Assembly: GCA_029098505.1 (NCBI GenBank)
Contig: JAQXOE010000031.1
Location: forward strand, 1-59,087
Direction: 5' to 3'
Length of the DNA: 59,087 nucleotides
From: Bacteroidales bacterium
GTDB lineage: Bacteria; Bacteroidota; Bacteroidia; Bacteroidales; UBA932
Shown one piece after another: positions 25,956 to 33,237 of the stretch. The translations under genes were made by a program, and so were the position numbers. Every line of letters starts with the position of its first letter. The stretch's first letter is position 1. A model generated the notes under the pieces. It was not told where the DNA came from. It did not search any database and saw only the letters and a program-made list of their open reading frames with translations.

Positions 25956-25985
25956 TTGTTTACTCCAAAATTATTCGTATCTTTG
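25956..25985 (+). promoter_or_regulatory. tRNA-His promoter
   Basis: TTG at 25956-25958, a 19-bp spacer and TATCTTTG at 25978-25985 match the Bacteroidetes sigma-A consensus exactly. The -7 box ends 12 bp before the tRNA 5' end. Confidence 0.8.
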
Positions 25986-25997
25986 TAATCCCAACAC

Positions 25998-26074
25998 GGT
26001 GCAATTAGTTCAGTTGGTAGAGCACCAGATTGTGGTTCTGGTTGTCGTGGGTTCGAGCCCCACATTGCACCCCA
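25998..26074 (+). tRNA. tRNA-His (anticodon GTG)
   Basis: The full cloverleaf can be read. The acceptor stem GTGCAAT pairs with ATTGCAC, and the extra G-1 at 25998 faces C73, the histidine identity pair. The D loop, the anticodon arm CCAGA-TTGTGGT-TCTGG with anticodon GTG, and the T arm GTGGG-TTCGAGC-CCCAC follow. CCA is encoded at 26072-26074. No duplicated 3' tRNA segment is visible downstream, so there is no sign of an integrated element using it as attachment site. Confidence 0.97.
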
Positions 26075-26156
26075 CATTAGAAGATGGCGATCAATAAGTG
26101 ATTATTGGTCGCTTTTCTTGTCTTGGTACGTGAAAGCTTCCTCCTTTTGTGGTCGT

Positions 26157-26258
26157 GGGGCTTAACTTGTTATGTATCAATGATTTAAACATTTGTCTAT
26201 GGGGAATTTTACCCATAGACAAATGTTTAACTTGCTGTGTGTCAGTTACTTATCCTCC
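26157..26258. repeat. 102-bp palindromic element, copy A
   Basis: Perfect 19-bp arms, TTAAACATTTGTCTATGGG (26185-26203) and CCCATAGACAAATGTTTAA (26212-26230), enclose an 8-nt loop. They are flanked by 28 bp on each side, the left starting GGGGCTTAAC with TATCAA inside and the right ending in TATCCTCC. The same 28-19-8-19-28 layout recurs in copies B and C. It starts 83 bp after tRNA-His. Confidence 0.85.
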
Positions 26259-26420
26259 ACGCTCAGTTATGCCTTCAATCTCACCGAAATCACAGTCGTA
26301 ACAGGCGAGCTACGTATTGCGAGCCTGGGGTGCCTCAAAGATTTTCCTTAGGTGAACCAGTGCTTATGTGGCTACAACGGGGTCAGTACCAGAATTGCCG
26401 TGGAACAGCACTTTGGCCGT

Positions 26421-26522
26421 GGGGCTTAACCCATTGTGTATCAATACTTTAAGCATATATCTATAGGAAAAAATACCCATAGATATATGCTTAACTTGCT
26501 GATTATCAAGTATTTATTCCCT
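26421..26522. repeat. 102-bp palindromic element, copy B
   Basis: Arms TTAAGCATATATCTATAGG (26449-26467) and CCCATAGATATATGCTTAA (26476-26494), with one mismatch, lie around the 8-nt loop AAAAAATA. The 28-bp flanks read GGGGCTTAACCCATTGTGTA and onward on the left, ending ATTTATTCCC on the right. Several bases differ from copy A in both arms together, so that pairing is kept. Confidence 0.85.
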
Positions 26523-26623
26523 ATAGTGCACCACCTGCCTTCATTCACAGGGCGCCGCCTGCCTAGTCCCACGGAGCACTTTCTCCAATGGCTCACCATC
26601 GAGGCCAAGGCCTCCAAGTCGGA

Positions 26624-27451
26624 CTAGCTCTCCTCTCCGACTATTACTGCAGCATTCCTTCCCAAGAAGTTCTGGGCTTTTCTGTAGAGAGCGTCCAGTT
26701 CAGACCTGTGTGAAGAATCAGGATACTCGCCGATGAAATTCAGGTAATCATCCACAAAAGTGAGATATCTCTCCTTCTTCTTGCTGTCCACGGACATATT
26801 GGAATACTTGTAGGAAGACATCGCTATATAGTAGAGAATGTCTTCGCGGTAAATATTCTCCGAATCATCCTTCAGCACGTTTCTCAAGGCGACGCCTGCA
26901 GCCCTGTAATCCTCCATCTTGTAATAGAGGCGGGCATTCTCGAAGGCTTTCTTGTCAAGCCTCTCATTGAGGTCCACAAGCATCCTGTCGCAAGCCACGA
27001 GGTAAGGTGAGGACGGATACTCGCTCATATACTCGGAAATGGCGCTGATGGCGTTTTGGGTAGGCTTCTGGTCCAGTTCCCAGCGAAGGGTAGATCTGTA
27101 CAGACAGTCTATCCTGAAGAATCTCGCATCCTCGGCAAAAGGACTTCTCGGGAAGTTCATCACAAAGGAAGTGAAATTGGTCTCCGCTGTGTAATAGTCT
27201 CTGTATCTGTAGTTTGACAGGCCCCAATAATACAGTACCGTATCCTCTCTCGCGGTTCCGCTGGTAGCTGGAGAGATTGATTCGAAAAGCTGGGCTGATT
27301 TGGCATACTTGCCCTGATTGAAATAATCGAAGGCGGCCTCGTATTTAGCGTCGATGTCATTGCCCTCGAGCAGCAGGTCGTATTCTGACTTGCAGGAGGC
27401 AAGCGCAAGTACTCCGGCAAGCAGAGGAAGGATAGCTCTAAAATATCTCAT
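26624..27451 (-). CDS. bamD: Outer membrane protein assembly factor BamD
   Basis: Lipoprotein of the BAM complex that inserts beta-barrel proteins into the outer membrane. The signal peptide and lipobox ALASC (Cys about residue 20) are followed by TPR-like helical repeats (YEAAFDYFNQGKYAKSAQLFE, YYTAETNFTSFVMNFPRSPFAEDARF, AFENARLYYKMEDYRAAGVAL), the BamD/ComL pattern. I use the ATG at 27451 (275 residues); a TTG four codons upstream is possible. It follows trxB by 37 bp on the same strand, a likely operon. Confidence 0.92.
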   Translation of the reverse strand: MRYFRAILPLLAGVLALASCKSEYDLLLEGNDIDAKYEAAFDYFNQGKYAKSAQLFESISPATSGTAREDTVLYYWGLSNYRYRDYYTAETNFTSFVMNFPRSPFAEDARFFRIDCLYRSTLRWELDQKPTQNAISAISEYMSEYPSSPYLVACDRMLVDLNERLDKKAFENARLYYKMEDYRAAGVALRNVLKDDSENIYREDILYYIAMSSYKYSNMSVDSKKKERYLTFVDDYLNFIGEYPDSSHRSELDALYRKAQNFLGRNAAVIVGEES

Positions 27452-27488
27452 TTCTTTAATCAATTGTCAATAAGGCTGAAGATTCATC

Positions 27489-28412
27489 CTAAAGTCCGAG
27501 CAGGAACTTCTCCGCATCCAAAGCGGCACGACAGCCTGCTGCAGCGGCATTGATGGCCTGACGGTAGCTTGGGTCCTGGACATCGCCTGCGGCAAAAACG
27601 CCCTCAACGTTGGTTCTGGTGGACTTTCCTTCAGTTATGATATAGCCCTGCCCGTCGGTGGCAATCCATTCCTTGAAGAGGTCTGAATTTGGATGGTGGC
27701 CGATGGCAAGGAAAAAGCCGTCGATGTCAATATCAAAAACAGTACCATCCTTTCTGACCAGTCGGGCTCCGGTGACTCCGAACTCATCTCCAAGCACTTC
27801 CTGGGTATTGCAATTCCACAGTATCTCAATGTTCGGAAGCGACAGGACCTTCTGCTGCATTGCCTTCGATGCACGGAGGACATCGCGCCTGACTATCATA
27901 TAGACCTTGCGGCAAAGTCCGGCAAGGTAAGCAGCTTCCTCGCAGGCTGTGTCTCCTCCTCCGACGACGGCGACATCCTTTTTCCGGTAGAAGAAGCCGT
28001 CGCAGGTCGCACAGGCGGACACTCCCATTCCGCGATATTTGCGCTCTGATGGCAGACCGAGGTATTTTGCAGCTGCTCCTGTGGCAATGATGACGGCTTC
28101 AGCTTCGATTTCATCTCCATTGTCAATGACGATGCGGAAAGGGCGGGAAGAAAAATCGACCCTGGATACCGAGCCTCTGCGTATATCAGCTCCAAGGCGT
28201 TCGGCCTGAGCGCGCATCGAGTTCATCAGCTCATTGGCATCCACACCCTCGGTGAAGCCTGGATAGTTCTCCACAACGGTGGTGGTGGTAAGCTGGCCGC
28301 CTGGCTCCATTCCTTCGTAAAGAACAGGGGCAAGCGATGCTCGGGATGCATAAATCGCTGAAGTAAAGCCGGCTGGACCTCCGCCTATTATGAGTATTTT
28401 GACTTTTTCCAT
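27489..28412 (-). CDS. trxB: Thioredoxin reductase
   Basis: NADPH-dependent FAD enzyme reducing thioredoxin. The N-terminal FAD motif is LIIGGGPAGFTSAIYASRA (8-26). The redox-active CATC is C134/C137, inside the NADPH-binding half, where VAVVGGGDTACEEAAYL is the second dinucleotide motif. The C-terminal FAD block GVFAAGDVQDPSYRQAINAAAAG is intact. Length 307, usual. It is divergent from the Fur-family gene across 98 bp with its own -7 box. Confidence 0.97.
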   Translation of the reverse strand: MEKVKILIIGGGPAGFTSAIYASRASLAPVLYEGMEPGGQLTTTTVVENYPGFTEGVDANELMNSMRAQAERLGADIRRGSVSRVDFSSRPFRIVIDNGDEIEAEAVIIATGAAAKYLGLPSERKYRGMGVSACATCDGFFYRKKDVAVVGGGDTACEEAAYLAGLCRKVYMIVRRDVLRASKAMQQKVLSLPNIEILWNCNTQEVLGDEFGVTGARLVRKDGTVFDIDIDGFFLAIGHHPNSDLFKEWIATDGQGYIITEGKSTRTNVEGVFAAGDVQDPSYRQAINAAAAGCRAALDAEKFLLGL

Positions 28413-28432
28413 TGTTGTTTCACTTTATCGTA

Positions 28433-28462
28433 CAAAGATAAGTATTTTCGTCGATTTTGCAG
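28433..28462 (-). promoter_or_regulatory. trxB promoter
   Basis: The minus strand carries TATCTTTG (28440-28433), an exact TAnnTTTG box, with CTG 19 bp upstream (28462-28460) at the -33 position, one base off TTG. The box ends 20 bp before the trxB ATG. Its -33 overlaps the -33 area of the opposing fur-like promoter, so one bound regulator could control both. Confidence 0.65.
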
Positions 28463-28487
28463 TAGAAAGGATAATTTCATATCTTTG
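28455..28487 (+). promoter_or_regulatory. Promoter of the Fur-family gene
   Basis: TTTTG at 28455-28459, a 20-bp spacer and TATCTTTG at 28480-28487 are a full match to the Bacteroidetes promoter pattern, 23 bp upstream of the ATG at 28511. Confidence 0.75.
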
Positions 28488-28510
28488 CAAGGAGTATAGA
28501 ATTTTTCAAA

Positions 28511-28987
28511 ATGACCAATACCAGTCTGAAACGCACCAATACTGAAGAATCATTTATTGAACTGCTGAAGAAATACGGTCTGAAAGCCACACCGCAGAGG
28601 CTTGCAGTCCATAGGGCAATGATGTCCCTGGGCCACGCCAGCGCCGACCAGGTCAGCGAGTGGATCAGTGCCAATGGCGGAGCCCACATAACCGTGGCTT
28701 CAGTTTACAATATACTGACCCAGCTCACTCTGCTGGGCGTCTATTGTCATAGGCTCAGCGCCAACAACAAGATGTTCTTCGATCTCAATACCTTCAATCA
28801 CATTCACCTGTACGACTGCGTGAATCACGAGTACAAGGATGTCCTGGATGAAGACTTGCTCGGTCTGGTGGAGGCTAAACTGCTGAAAAGCAGGCGGTAC
28901 AGAGGATACAAGCTTGACAGGGTGGACATACAGATAGTCTGTCACCCGTCAACCAAAAAAACAAATACAAAAAAGACATGCATATGA
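28511..28987 (+). CDS. Fur-family transcriptional regulator (PerR/Fur-like) with altered zinc site
   Basis: A 158-residue metalloregulator. The N-terminal winged helix reads LLKKYGLKATPQRLAVHRAM, and HITVASVYNILTQLTLLGV is the recognition/dimer hinge. The regulatory metal region keeps His at 97 and 99 (FNHIHLYDC). The structural zinc motif is unusual: the first CxxC is C103-x-x-H106, and no C-terminal CxxC exists, only C144 and C157. It is divergent from trxB, which suggests oxidative or metal stress control of that gene. Its stop overlaps the start of the NigD-like gene by 4 bases. Confidence 0.88.
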   Translation: MTNTSLKRTNTEESFIELLKKYGLKATPQRLAVHRAMMSLGHASADQVSEWISANGGAHITVASVYNILTQLTLLGVYCHRLSANNKMFFDLNTFNHIHLYDCVNHEYKDVLDEDLLGLVEAKLLKSRRYRGYKLDRVDIQIVCHPSTKKTNTKKTCI

Positions 28988-29706
28988 AAAAGTTAATTGC
29001 GCTGGCGGCATTGTCCCTGGCAGCATTTTCATTCTTCTCCTGTGATTCAGAAAACGCGCTCTCATACGGCCTGACGGACATTTGCAACGTCGTGGACGGT
29101 CAGCTCTTTACTGATGATGGGTTGAAGTACAATATCACCGAATACAATGCGGAAGGTAAGATTGACACCGTTTCAAGGGCATATATCAGCTTTGACCTGC
29201 TCAGAAAGACAGATGGTGCTGTCAGTGAATATGATATCAGACTCAACAACTTCGGCAGCGTGAAAATCAAGAACGCCATCGATATGTCCAATGCAGGCTT
29301 GGATGATATGGGCGTGGACGGAGTCAATATCTTCCAGGGCTGGGTTTCAGGCCCTTATATGAATATGCAGATACAGTACACCGCCAAGGCCGGCTCCAAG
29401 ACCAGGCACGCATACAGCCTTGTCTTCAACGACAGGGTTGACAATACCGACACTCTGCATTTCAGATTGATGCACAATGCCTTCGGCGAGAGCTTCGACA
29501 ATACCGATATCCCAAGCAGCAATATTGTCCTCGTCAATGAGATGGTATCCTTCGATATCAGCAAGTACCTCGCACCTGTCGGCGATGCTGTCATCCTGAA
29601 TTTCAAATGGGACTGGTTCAAGAATGAAGGAGGCTATCTCTCACAGGAGAAGGAAGCCTATAACGAGGACCTGCTCTATGTAAAGAAGAAAGCGGCTCAG
29701 AACTAA
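28984..29706 (+). CDS. NigD-like lipoprotein
   Basis: A 240-residue predicted lipoprotein. The signal peptide MKKLIALAALSLAAFSFFSC has its lipid-attachment Cys at residue 20. The rest fits the NigD-like family of Bacteroidetes, with an N-terminal small barrel (DICNVVDGQLFTDDGLKYNI and onward) and a C-terminal beta-sandwich (about 110-235). The function of the family is unsettled. The ATG at 28984 overlaps the regulator's stop (ATGA); an ATG two codons upstream is less likely. The coupling to a Fur-type regulator suggests metal- or redox-linked expression. Confidence 0.8.
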   Translation: MKKLIALAALSLAAFSFFSCDSENALSYGLTDICNVVDGQLFTDDGLKYNITEYNAEGKIDTVSRAYISFDLLRKTDGAVSEYDIRLNNFGSVKIKNAIDMSNAGLDDMGVDGVNIFQGWVSGPYMNMQIQYTAKAGSKTRHAYSLVFNDRVDNTDTLHFRLMHNAFGESFDNTDIPSSNIVLVNEMVSFDISKYLAPVGDAVILNFKWDWFKNEGGYLSQEKEAYNEDLLYVKKKAAQN

Positions 29707-30998
29707 GGAGCGGACGGAGCCTGACGCTGGCGACGATTCAATTGCCGGATAATTCTTTTGACTATATCGTCAATGGATTTATCCGGTTCGATTATATTAT
29801 AATCCTCCCAGAAGCCATCGTCTTCGTAGTCTGCTATCCTGTCTGAGAGTATGTCCTTGAATTTCAGCCGCGAAGCAGGCTCTATGGCAATGCCGCCGGA
29901 CTTGTGGTCTGTCATCACCATTTCCTCCTTGATGGAGAAGTTCCTGCGGAAAAGGGAGTGCTGCTTCCTGGCTACAAAATCAACGTCCACGCTGCAATAA
30001 TCGTAATACCAGAGCCCTTCGAACTCCTTGTAATTGATTACGTACGCGGCCTTCGTGACCTCGTAGCGCATCTTTGGAGAACTTCTGACAATGAAGAAAC
30101 GTGCCGCTTCCTCCTCCCGGCCCTCCAAATCCATCTCAAACTCAATGCGGGCAATGGCCAGAGACTCGCTTTCGATATACATCCTTCCCTTGAAGAGTAT
30201 ATCCTCCACATCAGCTTTTGTGTTGAAGCCCAGCATAAAGAAACTGCGCTCATCGATGGTGGAAACTCCTTCTACCGAAAAGTCATAAAAGCGCTCTGCG
30301 TCAATCACCGTAGTCCCGATGAAAGGATTCTTCACAACATCCAGATTCAAAGCCGTATTTACTCCTCCCTGAAGCTTGACGAAAAGGGTGTCTGAGCTCT
30401 CGTAATTGATGGTACCCCTGCCCTTGTATATACCCACCTTATCAAGGGAGTAGCCGGAATAAGGAGCCTTGTCGATGTCCAGAACGGCTTCATTCAGAAC
30501 AAGATAACGATTCGCTCCTTTCTTGATCATCTCCCTGTAAAAGGCCGTCATCCCCAGCTTTTCCTGGGGATAATTCTCTTTGACCCTGTAGAAGGCAGAC
30601 TGGAACAGCGCCTCCGCATCGACCGAACGCACCACGGAAGGGTTTAGTTTCAGACTCACCGGAAGCAGCGCAATTGCCAGGGGCTTTTCCGAATTCGCTT
30701 CGTTGAAGTCGCTGATTTTCAGCGTTTTGGACAGATAGCCCAAGTGACTTACGACTATAGATGCATCTTCCGGGGTCGATGATGGTATTTTGAAAGAGAA
30801 TATTCCCTCCGAGTTGGAGATGTTGGAGATTCTCGTACCGTCAAGATTGACGGATGAGAAGAAAAGCGCTTCTCCGCTGGCGCTGTCAGTCACCTTGCCG
30901 TACAGGGTAATGACATTCTCCTGGGCTGTCAGGGGAAGGGTCAGCGTCATTGCCATAAAGAAGGCAATGACGGCGAGCTTTATTTTTATCCTACACAT
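29703..30998 (-). CDS. CarboxypepD_reg-like envelope protein
   Basis: A 431-residue exported protein starting at the ATG at 30998 (an upstream TTG at 31022 is in frame). After the signal peptide (ending LPLTAQ) there is a CarboxypepD_reg-like beta domain (residues about 28-110, ITLYGKVTDSASGEALFFSSVNLDG, then GYLSKTLKI). The remainder is a beta-rich region of the type found in many Bacteroidetes outer-membrane-associated proteins. No TonB box or receptor barrel is present. Its 3' end overlaps the NigD-like gene's 3' end by 4 bp, convergently. A TATATTTG -7-like box is at 31062-31055 on the minus strand. Substrate and role unknown. Confidence 0.7.
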   Translation of the reverse strand: MCRIKIKLAVIAFFMAMTLTLPLTAQENVITLYGKVTDSASGEALFFSSVNLDGTRISNISNSEGIFSFKIPSSTPEDASIVVSHLGYLSKTLKISDFNEANSEKPLAIALLPVSLKLNPSVVRSVDAEALFQSAFYRVKENYPQEKLGMTAFYREMIKKGANRYLVLNEAVLDIDKAPYSGYSLDKVGIYKGRGTINYESSDTLFVKLQGGVNTALNLDVVKNPFIGTTVIDAERFYDFSVEGVSTIDERSFFMLGFNTKADVEDILFKGRMYIESESLAIARIEFEMDLEGREEEAARFFIVRSSPKMRYEVTKAAYVINYKEFEGLWYYDYCSVDVDFVARKQHSLFRRNFSIKEEMVMTDHKSGGIAIEPASRLKFKDILSDRIADYEDDGFWEDYNIIEPDKSIDDIVKRIIRQLNRRQRQAPSAP

Positions 30999-31184
30999 AG
31001 TCAGAAGCTTACGATTGGTCAAAGTTCCAGTATTACAAACACTGTTAAGTTTTTCAAATATAGTGTTTTTTTTCTTCTCACATCACTGTGAAAAATTTTG
31101 AAACTTCTGCACTGCTTGGAGCAGTATTCATTTTGAAGGCATATGTAACAGCTTGAAATAATATATTGAAACAACAAATAAAAA

Positions 31185-31511
31185 ATGGAAGATAACAAGA
31201 AAAAGCAAATCCCTACCAACACCATTACCAGGGATGTAAAGAATCTGGCAGAGCCAACAGGAAACATCTATGAGTCCGTTGTAGTACTTTACAAGAGGGC
31301 CAATCAGATAGCCCTTGCAGAGAAGAAGGAGCTTAACAAGAAGCTCGAGGACTTCAAGCAGGAGCGCGACACTATGGAAGAGACTTTCGAGAACAAGGAG
31401 CAGATAGAAATCTCAAAATACTATGAGCGTCAGCCTAAACCGGACCTCGTAGCCATCTCCGAGTTCGAGAATGGCGAACTTTATTTCAGAAAGGCAAAGA
31501 AAGAAGACTGA
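31185..31511 (+). CDS. rpoZ: RNA polymerase omega-like subunit (Bacteroidetes RpoZ/Rpb6 family)
   Basis: A 108-residue protein that fits the Bacteroidetes omega/Rpb6-like family. Recognisable segments are TNTITRDVKNLAEPTGNIYESVVVLYKRANQIA, followed by a helical lysine/glutamate-rich middle and a C-terminus with KEQIEISKYYERQPKP and NGELYFRKA. It is expected to stabilise beta-prime in RNA polymerase. It lies 7 bp upstream of recN, a neighbourhood typical for the phylum; bamD, which usually precedes it, sits 4 kb away here. Confidence 0.85.
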   Translation: MEDNKKKQIPTNTITRDVKNLAEPTGNIYESVVVLYKRANQIALAEKKELNKKLEDFKQERDTMEETFENKEQIEISKYYERQPKPDLVAISEFENGELYFRKAKKED

Positions 31512-31518
31512 TTCTTCT

Positions 31519-33207
31519 ATGCTCAGAAACCTCACCGTCAGAAACTATGTGCTGATTGACTCTCTGGAAATAGAGTTTCCGGAGGGTCTTATTATCATTA
31601 CTGGTCAGACAGGTGCCGGCAAGTCCATATTGCTCGGAGCCCTTTCCCTCTTGATGGGAGCCAAGGCAGATGCCTCGCTTATCGGAGGCTCCGCGGACAA
31701 TTGCGTAGTGGAGGCGGTATTTGACACAAGGGGCAACTCTGAGCTTTGCAAGCTTCTGGAAGAGAATGAGGTGGAGCAGGATGAGGGGCTGTTAACCGTG
31801 AGGCGCGTACTTGCCAGATCGGGACGCTCGCGCTCATTCATCAATGACTGTCCCGTCAATGTCCAGCTACTCTCACAGATTTCTTCCCATCTGATAGACA
31901 TACACTCTCAGCATCAGACCCTGCTGCTTACGGACCACCGTTTCCAGCTGTCGGTGCTCGATGCTTATGCCGGCAATGCTTCATTGCTCTCGGCTTGTGC
32001 CGATGCATATCACAGGGTCAATGCTCTTAAATCCGAACTCCGCCAGCTGGAGGACAGACTCGCTGCCTTGGAGAAGGAAAGGGATTTCAACGAGACCCAA
32101 TTCCGCCAGTTGGATGCGGCAAAGCTTAGAGACGGGGAACTCCAGGAATTGGAGAGTGAGCAGAAACAGCTTGCCAATGCTGAGGAGATCAAGGAAACTC
32201 TCTGCCAGCTGGAGTCGCTGTTTACGCCTTCCCGGGATGAGCTGATGTCCATTGACGCCTCTCTTCGCGAGTCCGAGCGTCTTCTCTTGAAACTTTCCGG
32301 CTATGTACCTAAGGCTGAGGAACTTTCGGCCAGAGTCAATTCTGCCAGACTCGAACTTGATGATATCAAGGAGGAGCTTGAGGCCCTGAATTCGGGCTTT
32401 GAGCTGTCTGGTGACCGCCTTCAGATGGTGGAGGACAGACTGTCGCTGCTGTATGAACTGATGAAGAAGCACGGCTGCCGTGATATTGCCGGACTTATCG
32501 AGGTCCGCGATAGATATTCTGCAGCGCTCTTCGATTCCAGTTCTCTCGAACTTCGCAGGGATGCGCTTCTGAAGGAGTTGAATCTTGCGGAAAAAGCTCT
32601 TGCGGGCATTTCTGCCGATTTGCATCGCTCAAGAACGGAAGCGGCCAGGTCTTTTGGCAATGCCGTTTGCGACTCGCTTCACTTCCTCGAGCTGGAGCGC
32701 GCCGTATTTGAATTGAAACTCGAGGATGTGCCTGTTTCGGCCAGCGGAACGGACGCCGTCACCTTCCTGTTCTCGGCCACGGGTGGCGCTCCTGTCGATG
32801 CGGCCAAGTGCGCTTCGGGAGGAGAACTTTCGCGTATTATGCTCAGCCTCAAGGCTCTAATGGCCAAATTTACATCGATGCCGACTATGATTTTCGATGA
32901 AATCGATACCGGAGTCTCTGGCAGTGTCGCGGATAAAATGGGTTCGATGATATGCTCTATGGGAGAGGATATGCAGGTCTTCGCCATCACCCACCTGCCT
33001 CAGGTTGCGGCCAAGGGCAATGCCCATTTCCTCGTGGAGAAGGGCAGCGATCCTCGGAGCGGACGCACTGTTTCGACCATACACCGGCTTTCCGATGAGG
33101 AACGCGTGCAGGAACTGGCGCGTATGCTCAGCGGCGCTACTGTTTCCGCCGCGGCCATTGCCAATGCGAAGGAACTTCTTTCCCTCCCATCGGATACCTT
33201 GTTCTAG
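31519..33207 (+). CDS. recN: DNA repair protein RecN
   Basis: SMC-like ATPase in double-strand break repair. The N-terminus MLRNLTVRNYVLIDSLEIEF leads into the Walker A GQTGAGKS. Two long coiled-coil arms (about 150-360) surround the central region. The C-terminal head has CASGGELSRIMLSLKAL (signature), PTMIFDEIDTGVSG (Walker B) and VFAITHLPQVAAKG. I start at the ATG at 31519 (562 residues); the open frame reaches further back into rpoZ, but those residues have no family resemblance. Confidence 0.96.
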   Translation: MLRNLTVRNYVLIDSLEIEFPEGLIIITGQTGAGKSILLGALSLLMGAKADASLIGGSADNCVVEAVFDTRGNSELCKLLEENEVEQDEGLLTVRRVLARSGRSRSFINDCPVNVQLLSQISSHLIDIHSQHQTLLLTDHRFQLSVLDAYAGNASLLSACADAYHRVNALKSELRQLEDRLAALEKERDFNETQFRQLDAAKLRDGELQELESEQKQLANAEEIKETLCQLESLFTPSRDELMSIDASLRESERLLLKLSGYVPKAEELSARVNSARLELDDIKEELEALNSGFELSGDRLQMVEDRLSLLYELMKKHGCRDIAGLIEVRDRYSAALFDSSSLELRRDALLKELNLAEKALAGISADLHRSRTEAARSFGNAVCDSLHFLELERAVFELKLEDVPVSASGTDAVTFLFSATGGAPVDAAKCASGGELSRIMLSLKALMAKFTSMPTMIFDEIDTGVSGSVADKMGSMICSMGEDMQVFAITHLPQVAAKGNAHFLVEKGSDPRSGRTVSTIHRLSDEERVQELARMLSGATVSAAAIANAKELLSLPSDTLF

Positions 33208-33237
33208 ATTTTTAATCCGTACTGACTGTGGCGGATA

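Larger units (their letters stand above)
26075..26623. other. Gene-free 549-bp stretch containing two palindromic elements
   Basis: No credible coding region is seen on either strand. The stretch contains two copies of the 102-bp element (26157-26258 and 26421-26522), 162 bp of unassigned sequence between them and about 100 bp before bamD's 3' end. Short frames exist but start inside the palindromes and have no recognisable protein content. Confidence 0.7.

Noticed and set aside
26157..26522. CRISPR-like repetition
   Set aside because: Only two copies, 162 bp apart, each a self-palindrome; no regular spacers and no cas genes.
25998..26623. tRNA-His as attachment site of an integrated element
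   Set aside because: No second copy of the tRNA 3' end and no integrase gene were found downstream; normal core genes (bamD, trxB) follow.
26237..26627. Two short plus-strand frames between tRNA-His and bamD
   Set aside because: They run through the palindromic elements, start inside repeat sequence and show no protein-like composition.
31471..31518. Upstream extension of recN into rpoZ
   Set aside because: The extra 16 codons have no RecN similarity; MLRNLTVRNYVLID at 31519 is the family N-terminus.
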